A stretch of DNA of 64,000 nucleotides from NCBI GenBank assembly GCA_964584805.1, contig CAZPAY010000009.1, forward strand, positions 1 through 64,000, written 5' to 3'. Origin of the DNA: JABHIE01 sp964584805 (GTDB lineage: Bacteria; Planctomycetota; UBA1135). The translations under genes and the position numbers were made by a program. Under the pieces are notes generated by a model, which was not told the origin of the DNA, did not search any database, and was given only the letters and a program-made list of their open reading frames with translations. Positions 42,622 through 51,512 of the stretch are shown one piece after another; position 1 is the stretch's first letter; each line of letters opens with the position of its first letter.

Positions 42622-42694
42622 CCGTAACTCTGGCGATACCTTTCCCAAACCCGTATCCTTTCCATCTTCCCCAACCCCTACACCCCAAAAAACC

Positions 42695-43147
42695 GTGGAA
42701 ACAACACTCATTCTCTTCAAGCCAGACGCCCTGCATCGCGGGCTCGTCGGTCAAATCCTTGCTCGTTTCGAGAACAAGGGCCTCCAGATGGTCGGCATGC
42801 GCCTGATGCGCATGAGCCAAGAAACTGCCGCCCAGCATTATGCTGAGCATGTTGGCAAGCCTTTCTATGAAGGTCTCGTGGGTTTCATGACGGGCTCCCC
42901 CATCATTGCCATGGCTCTGCGCGGCCCTGATGCCGTCGGGGTTGCTCGGCGCATGATGGGCAAGACTTTTGGCATTGAAGCCGAAGCTGGCACGGTGCGA
43001 GGTGACTTTGGCTGCTCGAAGTCGTACAACTTGCTTCACGGCTCTGATTCACCAGAAAGCGCTACTCGCGAGCTTGGCATTTTCTTCCCGGACGGCCTCG
43101 AAGATTGGCAGCCCATCTCAACCCCTTGGGTTTGGGATAACGAGTAA
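42695..43147 (+). CDS. ndk: Nucleoside diphosphate kinase
   Basis: Transfers gamma-phosphates among nucleotides through a phospho-His. The catalytic region is NLLHGSDSPESATRELGIFF with the conserved His. The GTG at 42695 gives the family start (METTLILFKPDALHRGL) and 150 aa. An in-frame ATG 162 bases upstream would add 54 Pro/Ser-rich residues and is rejected. No Shine-Dalgarno is seen. A strong terminator follows. Confidence 0.95.
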   Translation: METTLILFKPDALHRGLVGQILARFENKGLQMVGMRLMRMSQETAAQHYAEHVGKPFYEGLVGFMTGSPIIAMALRGPDAVGVARRMMGKTFGIEAEAGTVRGDFGCSKSYNLLHGSDSPESATRELGIFFPDGLEDWQPISTPWVWDNE

Positions 43148-43170
43148 CCGACCAAGTCTCAACGACTTCA

Positions 43171-43207
43171 TGGGGGAAGCGCAGCCGCGCTTCCCCCATA
43201 ATCTTTT
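43171..43207 (+). terminator. Rho-independent terminator of ndk
   Basis: Perfect 12-bp GC-rich stem (TGGGGGAAGCGC at 43171-43182 and its complement at 43187-43198), 4-base loop, then TAATCTTTT. It is one of only two textbook terminators in the window. Confidence 0.93.
43199..43204 (+). promoter_or_regulatory. Putative -10 within the ndk terminator tail
   Basis: TAATCT ends exactly six bases before ATG 43211. It coincides with the terminator U-tract, so the match may be accidental, but the spacing is the same as at the other leaderless-type starts. Confidence 0.3.
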
Positions 43208-43210
43208 AAG

Positions 43211-44218
43211 ATGACACCAATGCGACTCGCCTTCATCCTCTTGCCCGCCCTAACTTGCCTCACGCTTTTGCCAGCATGCGGTGGCCTAGAAGACCAAGAA
43301 CTACAGTTGCTCGATGCATACAAGAACCGTGCACAGATTTATTACGAGGCCAAGCGTTTTGAGGCAAGCCGGCAACAAGCGCTTCTTGGTCTTGACCTAG
43401 CACCAGACGACCCCGTGCTCAACCACACCCTCGGCAGGGCACTCCTTGAGATGCGGTCCTTGGGCAAAATTGTTGACGCTCGGCCCTTCCTCATCAAAGC
43501 TTACGATTTAAAACCTGACTACCGTACAGCCTATTCTCTCGCAGAATTCCACCAGCGCTACGGAGTTTTCTTGCGCGACGAATCTATTGGCATCCAACAG
43601 TCTCTTGAAGCCTACCCCGAATCTGATTCCGAGAAGCGAGTGAGCCTGGAAGAGCGATCGAGCAAGCAAGAAACGATTGCAAAAGAACACTGGGCGGAAG
43701 CACTGACCCTCCTTGATGTCGCTCTTACGGAAGCACCCGAATTCCTACTTGGCCTCCAAATGGCCGCAATGACCCATTCCCTGCTTGGTCATGACGGTAT
43801 CGCTCTTGAACAGCTGGACCGCATCCTTTCCATTCTTGCCGAATCCAAGACTTACAAAAATCGTCAACTAGCCACCAACACTTCTCTCAGCCTTGCCCAA
43901 GAGCAAAAAATTCGCGCTGACTTATTGGACGATATGGGACACGAAATTGGAGTTCGTTTTGCACGCGCGGCGATTTTTAAGAGTCGGAATGATTTGAAAA
44001 CAGAAGAGTTGGAATACAAGTTTATCCTTCAGCTTAACCCACGCAGCCCGGAAGCATTTTTCGGCCTAGGTATGTGTCTCTACGAACAAGGAAACTTACC
44101 CTCCGCAAAATCCAATCTTAAGTCTTTCATCAAACACTCTGAACTGGATTTAGAATCCCAATACACAAAGCAAGCCATGCGCATCATTATGGAGTCAAAT
44201 GATGCCGCCACTCAGTAG
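43211..44218 (+). CDS. TPR-repeat lipoprotein
   Basis: 335 aa, signal peptide with lipobox LLPACGG (Cys about residue 23). TPR-like pairs include YYEAKRFEASRQQALLGLDLAPDDP (positions about 44-68), TAYSLAEFHQRYGVF, and a clear final unit FFGLGMCLYEQGNLPSAKSNL. It is likely an outer-membrane-anchored scaffold, with no known partner. ATG 43211 or ATG 43220 could be the start. Its stop faces that of the HtrA-like gene across 13 nt. Confidence 0.85.
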   Translation: MTPMRLAFILLPALTCLTLLPACGGLEDQELQLLDAYKNRAQIYYEAKRFEASRQQALLGLDLAPDDPVLNHTLGRALLEMRSLGKIVDARPFLIKAYDLKPDYRTAYSLAEFHQRYGVFLRDESIGIQQSLEAYPESDSEKRVSLEERSSKQETIAKEHWAEALTLLDVALTEAPEFLLGLQMAAMTHSLLGHDGIALEQLDRILSILAESKTYKNRQLATNTSLSLAQEQKIRADLLDDMGHEIGVRFARAAIFKSRNDLKTEELEYKFILQLNPRSPEAFFGLGMCLYEQGNLPSAKSNLKSFIKHSELDLESQYTKQAMRIIMESNDAATQ

Positions 44219-44231
44219 CGATTGGACTTTC

Positions 44232-45302
44232 TTAGCGATTAAAATGAATCGCAAGCACGCGGACAAGCCCACCGCGCAAAACTCGAATTTGAGTGTGAGC
44301 AGGGGCGTCTTGAATCGTTTGCTGGATGTGCTGAAGGAGCGCCTCGCCCACTTGATCATGAGAATCTGCAACATCAGGCAAAAACTGATGCCCAGCCAAG
44401 CCAAGCAAAACATCGCCGGGCAAGACGCCAGCTTGGGCGGCAGGCAAACCAGGGTCGACTTCTTCAACGAGCAAAGTTGCTTGAGCACTTCCCTTGCTGT
44501 GGCGTAGCTGCATCAGCACCCCAAGCTGGCGGCGGCCAGGAAGCAAGTGACCGAGTTGATGCGGGAATGCATCAAGCAGACGGCCAATGGGGACAGCAAA
44601 AGTAACCGATGCTGAAGATAAGAATAAACCGACTAAACGGCCGTGCCGATCAGCCAGCAAACCGCCCCCGTCCCCTGGATTGAGCTCATTTGTAACTTGA
44701 AGCAATCCCTCTCGCTTGCCCTTTTTGCGCTCAAAACCCGAAATAAAGCCCAAACCAAGGCTGCAGCCATAGCCAAAAGCATTACCGAGAGAAACGACGA
44801 CATGCCCAACTCTCTGCTCCGATTCAGGCGACACCAAAGGGCCAGTTAGCCCAAGCTTGGGTGCTCGCAGAAGGAGGAAACCGTAGGTTTCGTCGTAACC
44901 CATGCGCTGAGCGGAAAAACTTTTGCCATCAAAGCGGATGACCTCGGCAGAAGTGAAACGCTTTTTTGCTGGGCCTGGTGCGAGCAAAAAACCACTCTTG
45001 CCCATAACAACGCCAGAAACTAATACCGTTTGGGGCTTTACTCCTGGCCCAGCATTTACTGGCGGTGCAATTTGATAGCGAACTTGAACGACCGCACGAT
45101 GCAGCCCCTCGTAGAGCTTCACCAACTCGTCTTCCATAGCGCCAAGCGCACTAAAGCCAACCGTCATCACGAGCTCGCCGGGCAATTTCAGCTCAGCTTC
45201 GGGCTGAACCCAATCTGACTTGTCAGGAGTAACGGGCAGCAGGCCTTCCTGTGGAACGGCCGGCAAGAGCCATGCGGCCATGCAAAGCAAGAAGGCGCTC
45301 AT
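44232..45302 (-). CDS. HtrA/DegP-like PDZ protein lacking the catalytic triad
   Basis: 356 aa: a signal-like N-terminus, a trypsin-like beta-barrel domain (about 55-245) and one PDZ domain (about 258-356, DPGLPAAQAGVLPGDVLLGLA). Aligned by eye to DegP, the His position is Pro111 (FLLAPGP for YVLTNNH), the Asp position is Gly141 (YGFLLL for SDIALL) and the Ser position is Gly212 (PGDGGGLL for RGNSGGAL). All three catalytic residues are lost while the surrounding fold motifs (SGVVM, VVSLGNAFGYG) remain. It is likely a periplasmic sensor or chaperone. It sits 8 nt behind the anti-sigma gene. Confidence 0.85.
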   Translation of the reverse strand: MSAFLLCMAAWLLPAVPQEGLLPVTPDKSDWVQPEAELKLPGELVMTVGFSALGAMEDELVKLYEGLHRAVVQVRYQIAPPVNAGPGVKPQTVLVSGVVMGKSGFLLAPGPAKKRFTSAEVIRFDGKSFSAQRMGYDETYGFLLLRAPKLGLTGPLVSPESEQRVGHVVVSLGNAFGYGCSLGLGFISGFERKKGKREGLLQVTNELNPGDGGGLLADRHGRLVGLFLSSASVTFAVPIGRLLDAFPHQLGHLLPGRRQLGVLMQLRHSKGSAQATLLVEEVDPGLPAAQAGVLPGDVLLGLAGHQFLPDVADSHDQVGEALLQHIQQTIQDAPAHTQIRVLRGGLVRVLAIHFNR

Positions 45303-45310
45303 CGGAAAAC

Positions 45311-45883
45311 CTAGAACCGCCGGCGGCGAACGGAAACGGGCACAGCCGCACCGGCTTCATTGCCTTGAACGGGCAAATCGCGGAGATAGGCGCCATTTTC
45401 AAGCAAGAAGCGCCGAAGCTCTGTATCTGGGACCTCGACCAAGGCCCCAGAAGGGCTCGCAACAATGGGCTCGATCTCTGCCGAAGGGCTTGCCTCCATT
45501 GCAGCAACAGGCTGGCCAATCGTGGCAGTCGGGTGGAGTGCTTGGGGCATACTAGGGATCAGCAAGTTCAAACCGACCGCAATGGCAAGCATTGCAGCCA
45601 CAGCTGGCAACCACGCCGAAAGGCGGTGGCGCCAAGGGCTCTCTAAAGAAGCGAGTGCATCTGCCGCATCAAGCCTAGGCTCAAGGTCGACCCAGATGCC
45701 ACCAACAGCTGGCTCAAGCAAGGCCTGCATTTGCATCGCGTCGAAAGAAGTCTGGAAAGACTGGCTCTCGCTTGCACAACTCGCGCAATTTTGGAGGTGA
45801 GCCTCAACGGCCACAGCCTCGTCAAGGGAAAGATCGCCACCAATATGCAGTGGTAAAAGTTGAAGAGTTGCTTCGCAGGTCAT
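45311..45883 (-). CDS. Zinc-finger (zf-HC2) transmembrane anti-sigma factor
   Basis: 190 aa. The N-terminal zinc-binding anti-sigma motif is present (HLQNCASC: His29, Cys33, Cys36, with an early Cys3). A single membrane helix lies at about 91-111 (AWLPAVAAMLAIAVGLNLLI). The periplasmic tail of 75 residues is acidic then ends in Arg residues (VSVRRRRF). It overlaps the sigma gene by 4 nt. The family holds the sigma factor inactive at the membrane until proteolysis or a conformational signal. Confidence 0.88.
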   Translation of the reverse strand: MTCEATLQLLPLHIGGDLSLDEAVAVEAHLQNCASCASESQSFQTSFDAMQMQALLEPAVGGIWVDLEPRLDAADALASLESPWRHRLSAWLPAVAAMLAIAVGLNLLIPSMPQALHPTATIGQPVAAMEASPSAEIEPIVASPSGALVEVPDTELRRFLLENGAYLRDLPVQGNEAGAAVPVSVRRRRF

Positions 45884-46551
45884 AGGGCTTCACCACCTTC
45901 TTCCGTGCCAAGCTGGCGTTCCCAGTGCTCACGGAAAAGTTTACGGGCATGGTGCAGACGCCAGCGGACGGTGCCAGGCGTTGTGCCAACGGCATCGGCG
46001 ATATCGCCACAGGACATGCCCTCGAGGTCGCGCATGGCTAAGACCTCACGGAAAGAATTAGGGAGGGCTTCCAAAATACGCCCCACTAATTGGCGACGCT
46101 CGCGCGCGCTTACTTGAGCGGCTGGCCCTGGTTCACTAGCCCCCCAATCTCCCACCAGCTCACCAGCGCCATGAGGCGTGCCCGGCTTAAGGCGACGCAG
46201 CGTGTCAACGCAATGATTGCGAAGAATGCGGAAATACCAAGTAGGGAACTTACGCTTGGGGTCGAATTTGTCCCGACTTGCGTAAACCTTGAGAAAAGAC
46301 TCTTGGACGGCCTCGCGTGCAACCTCGGTGCGACGCAAAATGCCGCGAGCCGTATGGAGGGCCCGGATCTCGTAACGCTCAACGAGTAACCGGAAGGCAT
46401 CGCGCTCACCTTGGCAGGTGAGAGCCATAAGCTCTTCGTCGGAAAGCGAGGCCCAACCGTGGTCGGCTGGCTCAACTTCAGCCAGAACGCCGTCGGCCAG
46501 AGAAGTCTTGGCTGCAGCGGATGAAACGAGTTTAAATGCGGAACTACCCAT
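45880..46551 (-). CDS. ECF-family (sigma-70 group IV) RNA polymerase sigma factor
   Basis: 223 aa from ATG 46551, preceded by AGGAG at the right distance. Sigma-2 region: FRLLVERYEIRALHTARGIL, then EAVQESFLKVYASRDKF and FPTWYFRILRNHCVDTLRR. Sigma-4 region: LPNSFREVLAMRDLEGMSCGDIADAVGTTPGTVRWRLHHARK (about 160-201). The N-terminus has an extra 35 residues. In operon with its anti-sigma and the HtrA-like protein. It lies downstream of accA, whose stop is 65 bases before the ATG. Confidence 0.93.
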   Translation of the reverse strand: MGSSAFKLVSSAAAKTSLADGVLAEVEPADHGWASLSDEELMALTCQGERDAFRLLVERYEIRALHTARGILRRTEVAREAVQESFLKVYASRDKFDPKRKFPTWYFRILRNHCVDTLRRLKPGTPHGAGELVGDWGASEPGPAAQVSARERRQLVGRILEALPNSFREVLAMRDLEGMSCGDIADAVGTTPGTVRWRLHHARKLFREHWERQLGTEEGGEAL

Positions 46552-46592
46552 GGTGTCGCTCCTGTTTACGCGCGGGGACCTCGTCGAGTTAG

Positions 46593-46610
46593 AGGAATTT
46601 CCAGATTCCT
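46593..46610. repeat. Small inverted repeat upstream of the ECF sigma gene
   Basis: AGGAAT and ATTCCT, 6-bp arms with a 6-base spacer, in the accA-sigma gap. It could be an operator, but the arms are short and chance is possible. Confidence 0.25.
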
Positions 46611-46616
46611 TAAACA

Positions 46617-47735
46617 TCAACCCTCGCCATGGATTTCGCTCGGAGACCCCACGCGGGAATCGGAGCTATCAAGCCTAGATTCGGGCGTGTCGTCGCGAGC
46701 GGGTGAAGTCTCGGTGCCCATGCGCGAGGCAGAATCAAGCGCTCGATGCTCGACAGAACTCTGCACCTCGGCGATATGGCGGAACTTACGGTACCGTGCT
46801 TCCAGCAGTACATCCATAGGCACTTCAACGAGTTGGTCAAGCCAAGATTCAATCTTGTCTTTCACAATTTGCATCGCGTCTTTCGGGTGAGCATGTGCAC
46901 CCCCGATTGGCTCCGGGACGATTTCATCCACAATTCCAAAACCGAGCAAATCATCAGCAGTTAACTTAAGAGCATCTGCGGCCTTTTCTTTTCCGTCAGC
47001 AGAGTGCCACAAAATCGAAGCACAACCCTCAGGAGAAATAACGGAATACCATGAGTTGTCCATCATGGCGACCTTGTCGCCAATCGCGATGCCGAGCGCC
47101 CCACCCGAGCCGCCTTCGCCAATGACGAGACAAACGATGGGTACTTTAAGACCAAACATCTCGTGGATGTTTTCAGCAATGGCGCGAGCTTGGCCACGCT
47201 CTTCGGCTGCGACACCAGGGTATGCGCCTGGCGTGTTAATCAAACAAACAACCGGCAAGCCCATACGCTCGGCCAACTTCATTTTGCGCAAAGCCTTGCG
47301 ATAGCCCTCGGGGTGGGCAGAACCAAAATTACACGCCAAGCGCTCTTTGGTGTCGCGACCCTTCCGCTGGCCAACCAACAAAACCTTATGCTCGCCAATC
47401 GTGGCCAAGCCCGTCGCCATCGCGGTGTCATCGCCAAAAACGCCGTCACCGTAAAGCTCGACCCAGTCATCACAGATTGTCGAGATGTAATCACTTGTCA
47501 GCGGGCGATTCGGATGGCGCGCAACCTGCACACGATTCCATGATGACAACTCCGCATAAATCTCATTCGTCAAACGCTCAAGGCGCTCGCGATAAAAAGT
47601 AAGCTCTTCGCTTAGGTCATGCGTGGTCTGGGCCGACAGCTCCTCCAACTCAATGAGACGGGTGCGGACATCCTCAATCGGCTGCTCAAACGGCAGAGCC
47701 GCAGGAGGGGAGATTATCGTTTTCTTTTTGGCCAT
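46617..47735 (-). CDS. accA: Acetyl-CoA carboxylase carboxyltransferase alpha subunit
   Basis: Moves CO2 from carboxybiotin to acetyl-CoA for fatty acid synthesis. Recognisable segments are an N-terminal helix (PFEQPIEDVRTRLIELEEL), the AEERGQARAIAENIHEMFGL region, the oxyanion-like GEGGSGGALGIAIGD and SVISPEGCASILW. The last 45 residues are a Ser/Asp-rich extension not found in E. coli AccA. accB, accC and accD are not in the window. It is divergent from purL. Confidence 0.95.
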   Translation of the reverse strand: MAKKKTIISPPAALPFEQPIEDVRTRLIELEELSAQTTHDLSEELTFYRERLERLTNEIYAELSSWNRVQVARHPNRPLTSDYISTICDDWVELYGDGVFGDDTAMATGLATIGEHKVLLVGQRKGRDTKERLACNFGSAHPEGYRKALRKMKLAERMGLPVVCLINTPGAYPGVAAEERGQARAIAENIHEMFGLKVPIVCLVIGEGGSGGALGIAIGDKVAMMDNSWYSVISPEGCASILWHSADGKEKAADALKLTADDLLGFGIVDEIVPEPIGGAHAHPKDAMQIVKDKIESWLDQLVEVPMDVLLEARYRKFRHIAEVQSSVEHRALDSASRMGTETSPARDDTPESRLDSSDSRVGSPSEIHGEG

Positions 47736-47773
47736 GACAGGTGCGGGGCATGGAAGCCGTGCCCTCGTTCCAC

Positions 47774-47780
47774 TAGGATA
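47774..47780. promoter_or_regulatory. Overlapping divergent -10 elements (TAGGATA) between accA and purL
   Basis: TAGGAT on the plus strand (47774-47779) and TATCCT on the minus strand (from 47775-47780). Predicted starts would give leaders of about 21 bases for purL and about 33 for accA. The same seven bases occur between glyA and the DUF1573 gene. No good -35 is seen for either direction. Confidence 0.4.
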
Positions 47781-47806
47781 CCCTCTAAACCCGGTCGGAG
47801 ACCACC

Positions 47807-50713
47807 ATGGAAACCCAAATTGACGCCTGGCGCGTAGAACTTGAACTTCGGAAAGACCGTCCCGACCCTGTTGGCGACTCAGCGCTTTCCGCCCTGCAGG
47901 CCCGTGGGCTAACTATTCAAGCCCTCCGATCGGGGCGCGGATACCTGCTTCCGGCCAGCTTGCCCGAGGCGGAAGTCACTCTAGCAGCGACTCGTTTATT
48001 CGCAGATTCAGTCACCGAATCCGTACGGGTTATCCCCCCTGGGAAGACCTCCCAGTCGACTGGCGTTCAAGTCGTCGTCCGCCGGATGGCAGGTGTCGCT
48101 GACCCCGAGGCCGCTAGTGCCGAACGCTCTCTCCCACTCGTTGGGGTGCAATTGCCAGCTGGCACGCCGGTTGAGACTTACCGTTTCTTTCGCACAACAG
48201 ATGACATTGACGGAAATGATTTTCTCAAAGCGTCAATGCGCGCTTTGGCCAATCCAGTGATTGAAGAGGTCTCATTGGCTGAATCATCCTTTGGCATCCA
48301 CCCTAACCCAGGCACGCGCCGGGGCGAACGCGTTGAGATTGCCATCCGTGAATTGACGGGGGATGATTTACTCGCGATTTCAACGGGCATGAGCTTGGCT
48401 TTGACCATCGACGAGATGGAAGCCATTCGTGAATTCTATATTGAAGCCGGTCGTGAACCTACAGATGTTGAGCTCGAGACTTTGGCGCAAACCTGGTCGG
48501 AACACTGCAAGCACAAAACATTAACTGGGCCGGTCCGGTTGCGGATTAGCAATGAGGCGGGCGAAGTCACCGAAGAGCGCACTTACAGCAATTTGCTCAA
48601 AGAGACCGTTTTTGCTGCGACACAGCAACTTGATAAAGAGTGGTGCTGGTCAGTCTTCAAAGACAATGCCGGTGTGATTGAGCTGACCCCCACTAACGGT
48701 GTGGCCATTAAGGTTGAGACGCATAATCACCCTTCGGCGCTCGATCCTTATGGTGGTGCCGGCACAGGCATTGGCGGCGTGATTCGTGATATTTTGGGCA
48801 CCGGCCTTGGCGCACGGCCCTTTGCGGCTACGGACGTTTTTTGCGTCGGGCTTGGCGGCGATGAGGCGGGCGAGCGTCCACCGGGCACCATGCACCCCGA
48901 TCGCATTCTTGATGGCGTGATTGCAGGAGTGCGCGATTATGGAAATCGCATGGGCATCCCGACAGTTTGCGGCACGGTGATTCGCCACCCCGGCTACACG
49001 GCTAACCCACTTGTTTTTGCGGGTTGTATTGGTGAAATTCCTCGCGATTGCGTCGACAAAGAGACCATGCCCGGCGATCACATTGTGGCGATTGGCGGGC
49101 GCACCGGCCGAGATGGCATCCATGGAGCGACTTTTTCATCTGAGGCACTTCACGAAGAAAGTGAAACGCTTGATGCGGCCAGTGTGCAAATTGGTGACCC
49201 GATTACTGAAAAGAAAGTTCTCGATGTGATGATGATTGCGCGAGACCAACGCCTTTATTCTGCCACGACCGATTGTGGCGCGGGCGGGTTTTCATCCGCC
49301 GTTGGCGAAATGGGCGAAGAATGCGGCGCCGATGTTGAATTGGCCGCGGCACCACTGAAATACCCTGGGCTTTCCTATTGGGAGATTTGGATTTCCGAGG
49401 CGCAAGAGCGCATGGTTTTCTCCATCCCTCCAAAGCACCTCGATGCTTTCCAAGCCATTTGCGATGAGCATGAAGTCGAATGCTGCGTGCTCGGCAAATT
49501 CACCGACGACCACATGCTGCGCCTGACTTGGCACGGCGAAGAAGTCGCCAACATGCCGATGGAATTTCTGCATGGCGGTGTGCCACAACCATTGCGCGAG
49601 GCTACCTGGGTGCGCCCTGATGCGCTTGAGACACCTTGGCCCCAACTTGATGGCGATGCGATTGGCGACTTACTGCTCAAAGTTTTGGGTCACCCGCAAG
49701 TTGCCACCAAAGAGTGGGTTGTTCGTCAATACGACCACGAAGTCCAAGGTGGCACGGTCGTCAAGCCTTATCAAGGCGAGACGGGCCACGCTCCAGGTGA
49801 TGGCACGGTGATTCAACCGACTCCCGCCCGCCCCGAGGGCGTTGCTCTTGGCTGTGGGATTGCACCCCGCCCATCCGAGCTTGACCCTTATGCCGGCACA
49901 GCTTGTGCAATTGACGAAGCCATGCGTAATGTCGTCGCGGCTGGCGGCAACCCCGACCGTTGTGCGATTCTCGACAACTTTTGCTGGGGTGATTGCCGCA
50001 AGCCTGACCGATTCGGCAGTTTAGTTTTGGCCGCCGAGGCCTGCCTTGATGTCGCCCTCGCCTATGGCACTCCTTTTGTTTCAGGTAAAGATTCGCTTAA
50101 CAACGAATACCGCGTTGGCGACGAAGAGAAAGCGATTCCACCGACTCTGCTTTGTACAGCGATGGCCGTCGTAAAAGATTGCGCCAAGGCCATGGATGTG
50201 CCTGCTCGACGCGCAGGCAACCGGCTGGCCTTAATCGGCAACACGACCCCAGATGGCGGTGGTTCCGTCGCGAGTGATTTATTGGGCCTAACTCATTCAA
50301 ATGTGCCTCACCCTGACCTTGAGCAAGCCCCAATGATTTTCCGCTCGATTTACGCCGCACGAAATGCCGGTGAATTGGCCGCATGCCATGACCTTTCCGA
50401 AGGAGGGCTTGGTGTTGCCGCTGCAGAAATGCTCTTTGGCACGACAAGCCTAGGCATCGACCTCGACTTAGCTGCGGTTTCTTGTACCTCCACAAATCAT
50501 GCCGCAAGACTCTTCTCAGAAGGTCCGACTCGCTTCTTAGTTGAAGTCCCCAATGATCAGGCCACGGCCTTTGAAAAACGATTTGCGCACCTGCCTTTCC
50601 AATGGGTCGGCTCGGTTACAGATTCCGCCTCACTCCTCATTCGCTCAGGGGATTTGCCACTCGCCTCTTTCAACATCCCTACGCTTTTGCAAGCTAACGG
50701 TACTTCCGTATGA
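47807..50713 (+). CDS. purL: Phosphoribosylformylglycinamidine synthase PurL with fused N-terminal PurS-like domains
   Basis: Forms FGAM from FGAR, ATP and ammonia. At 968 aa it is longer than free-standing small PurL (about 740). The first 200 residues read as two PurS-like units (residues about 5-78 and 85-165). The catalytic part includes SEHCKHKTLTGPV, KVETHNHPSALDPYGGAGTGIGG (positions about 304-326), and two PurM-like halves. Separate purS is therefore not needed. CGGAG lies upstream of the ATG. It overlaps purQ by 4 nt. Confidence 0.93.
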   Translation: METQIDAWRVELELRKDRPDPVGDSALSALQARGLTIQALRSGRGYLLPASLPEAEVTLAATRLFADSVTESVRVIPPGKTSQSTGVQVVVRRMAGVADPEAASAERSLPLVGVQLPAGTPVETYRFFRTTDDIDGNDFLKASMRALANPVIEEVSLAESSFGIHPNPGTRRGERVEIAIRELTGDDLLAISTGMSLALTIDEMEAIREFYIEAGREPTDVELETLAQTWSEHCKHKTLTGPVRLRISNEAGEVTEERTYSNLLKETVFAATQQLDKEWCWSVFKDNAGVIELTPTNGVAIKVETHNHPSALDPYGGAGTGIGGVIRDILGTGLGARPFAATDVFCVGLGGDEAGERPPGTMHPDRILDGVIAGVRDYGNRMGIPTVCGTVIRHPGYTANPLVFAGCIGEIPRDCVDKETMPGDHIVAIGGRTGRDGIHGATFSSEALHEESETLDAASVQIGDPITEKKVLDVMMIARDQRLYSATTDCGAGGFSSAVGEMGEECGADVELAAAPLKYPGLSYWEIWISEAQERMVFSIPPKHLDAFQAICDEHEVECCVLGKFTDDHMLRLTWHGEEVANMPMEFLHGGVPQPLREATWVRPDALETPWPQLDGDAIGDLLLKVLGHPQVATKEWVVRQYDHEVQGGTVVKPYQGETGHAPGDGTVIQPTPARPEGVALGCGIAPRPSELDPYAGTACAIDEAMRNVVAAGGNPDRCAILDNFCWGDCRKPDRFGSLVLAAEACLDVALAYGTPFVSGKDSLNNEYRVGDEEKAIPPTLLCTAMAVVKDCAKAMDVPARRAGNRLALIGNTTPDGGGSVASDLLGLTHSNVPHPDLEQAPMIFRSIYAARNAGELAACHDLSEGGLGVAAAEMLFGTTSLGIDLDLAAVSCTSTNHAARLFSEGPTRFLVEVPNDQATAFEKRFAHLPFQWVGSVTDSASLLIRSGDLPLASFNIPTLLQANGTSV

Positions 50714-51480
50714 AACCCCGCGTCCTCCAACTTTTCGCTGCCGGTGTGAACTGCGACCGCGAGCTCCGTTTTGCTTTTGAATCAGCCGGCGCGACGGTGA
50801 CCGAAATGCACATTCGCGCTTTGATGAAAACGCCTACTGCTTTGCGCGACTTTGATGTCTTTGCAATCCCTGGTGGTTTCACTTACGGCGACGACCTTGG
50901 CGCCGGGCGCATCTTGGCTCTTGAGGTTGAAAAATTCTTGGGCGCCGAACTTGCTGAGTTTCATGACCGCGGCGGCACCGTTTTCGGGCCATGCAATGGC
51001 TTCCAAATCATGGTGAAGGCTGGCTTACTGCCGGCCTTGCCTGACATGAAAGTCTCGCTGACCTGGAACGACACGCACCATTTCGAATGCCGCTGGACTC
51101 GCCTCAAAGTTGAAGATTCCATCCAGCACATCTTGCCCGCTGGGATGATTTTGCCCGCACCAAGCGCTCACGCTGAAGGCAAACTTGTGCTTGGCAACCC
51201 TGAAGCTGACTTGGCCCGACTCGAGGCCGAAGGTTGCATAGCATTCCGCTACTGCGATGCTTCCGGCCAATCTACCGATGCATTCCCCGATTGCCCCAAT
51301 GGCTCGATTGGTGCCATTGCAGGTTTAGTTTCCAAATCAGGTCGCATCCTTGGGCTCATGCCCCACCCCGAGCGCAATCTTTCGCGCCTACACCTGCCTG
51401 ATCGCGGAGCCGGCGCCTGGGGCGACGGCACCGAAGGGCTTCAATTTTTCCGCGGGCTTTTAGACCGCTACTTGGGCTGA
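50710..51480 (+). CDS. purQ: Phosphoribosylformylglycinamidine synthase glutaminase PurQ
   Basis: Class I glutamine amidotransferase, 256 aa, which supplies ammonia to PurL. The nucleophile elbow is GPCNGFQIMVKAGLLP with the catalytic Cys, and the His-Glu pair is in MPHPERNLS. N-terminus VLQLFAAGVNCDRELRFAFE is family-typical. Co-translated with purL through an ATGA overlap. Confidence 0.95.
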   Translation: MKPRVLQLFAAGVNCDRELRFAFESAGATVTEMHIRALMKTPTALRDFDVFAIPGGFTYGDDLGAGRILALEVEKFLGAELAEFHDRGGTVFGPCNGFQIMVKAGLLPALPDMKVSLTWNDTHHFECRWTRLKVEDSIQHILPAGMILPAPSAHAEGKLVLGNPEADLARLEAEGCIAFRYCDASGQSTDAFPDCPNGSIGAIAGLVSKSGRILGLMPHPERNLSRLHLPDRGAGAWGDGTEGLQFFRGLLDRYLG

Positions 51481-51512
51481 TACACTCACCCTACCTCAAA
51501 GAGGATTCTGCC

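Noticed and set aside
42533..42694. N-terminal extension of ndk
   Set aside because: Pro/Ser-rich and not part of the kinase; it covers the atp promoter region.
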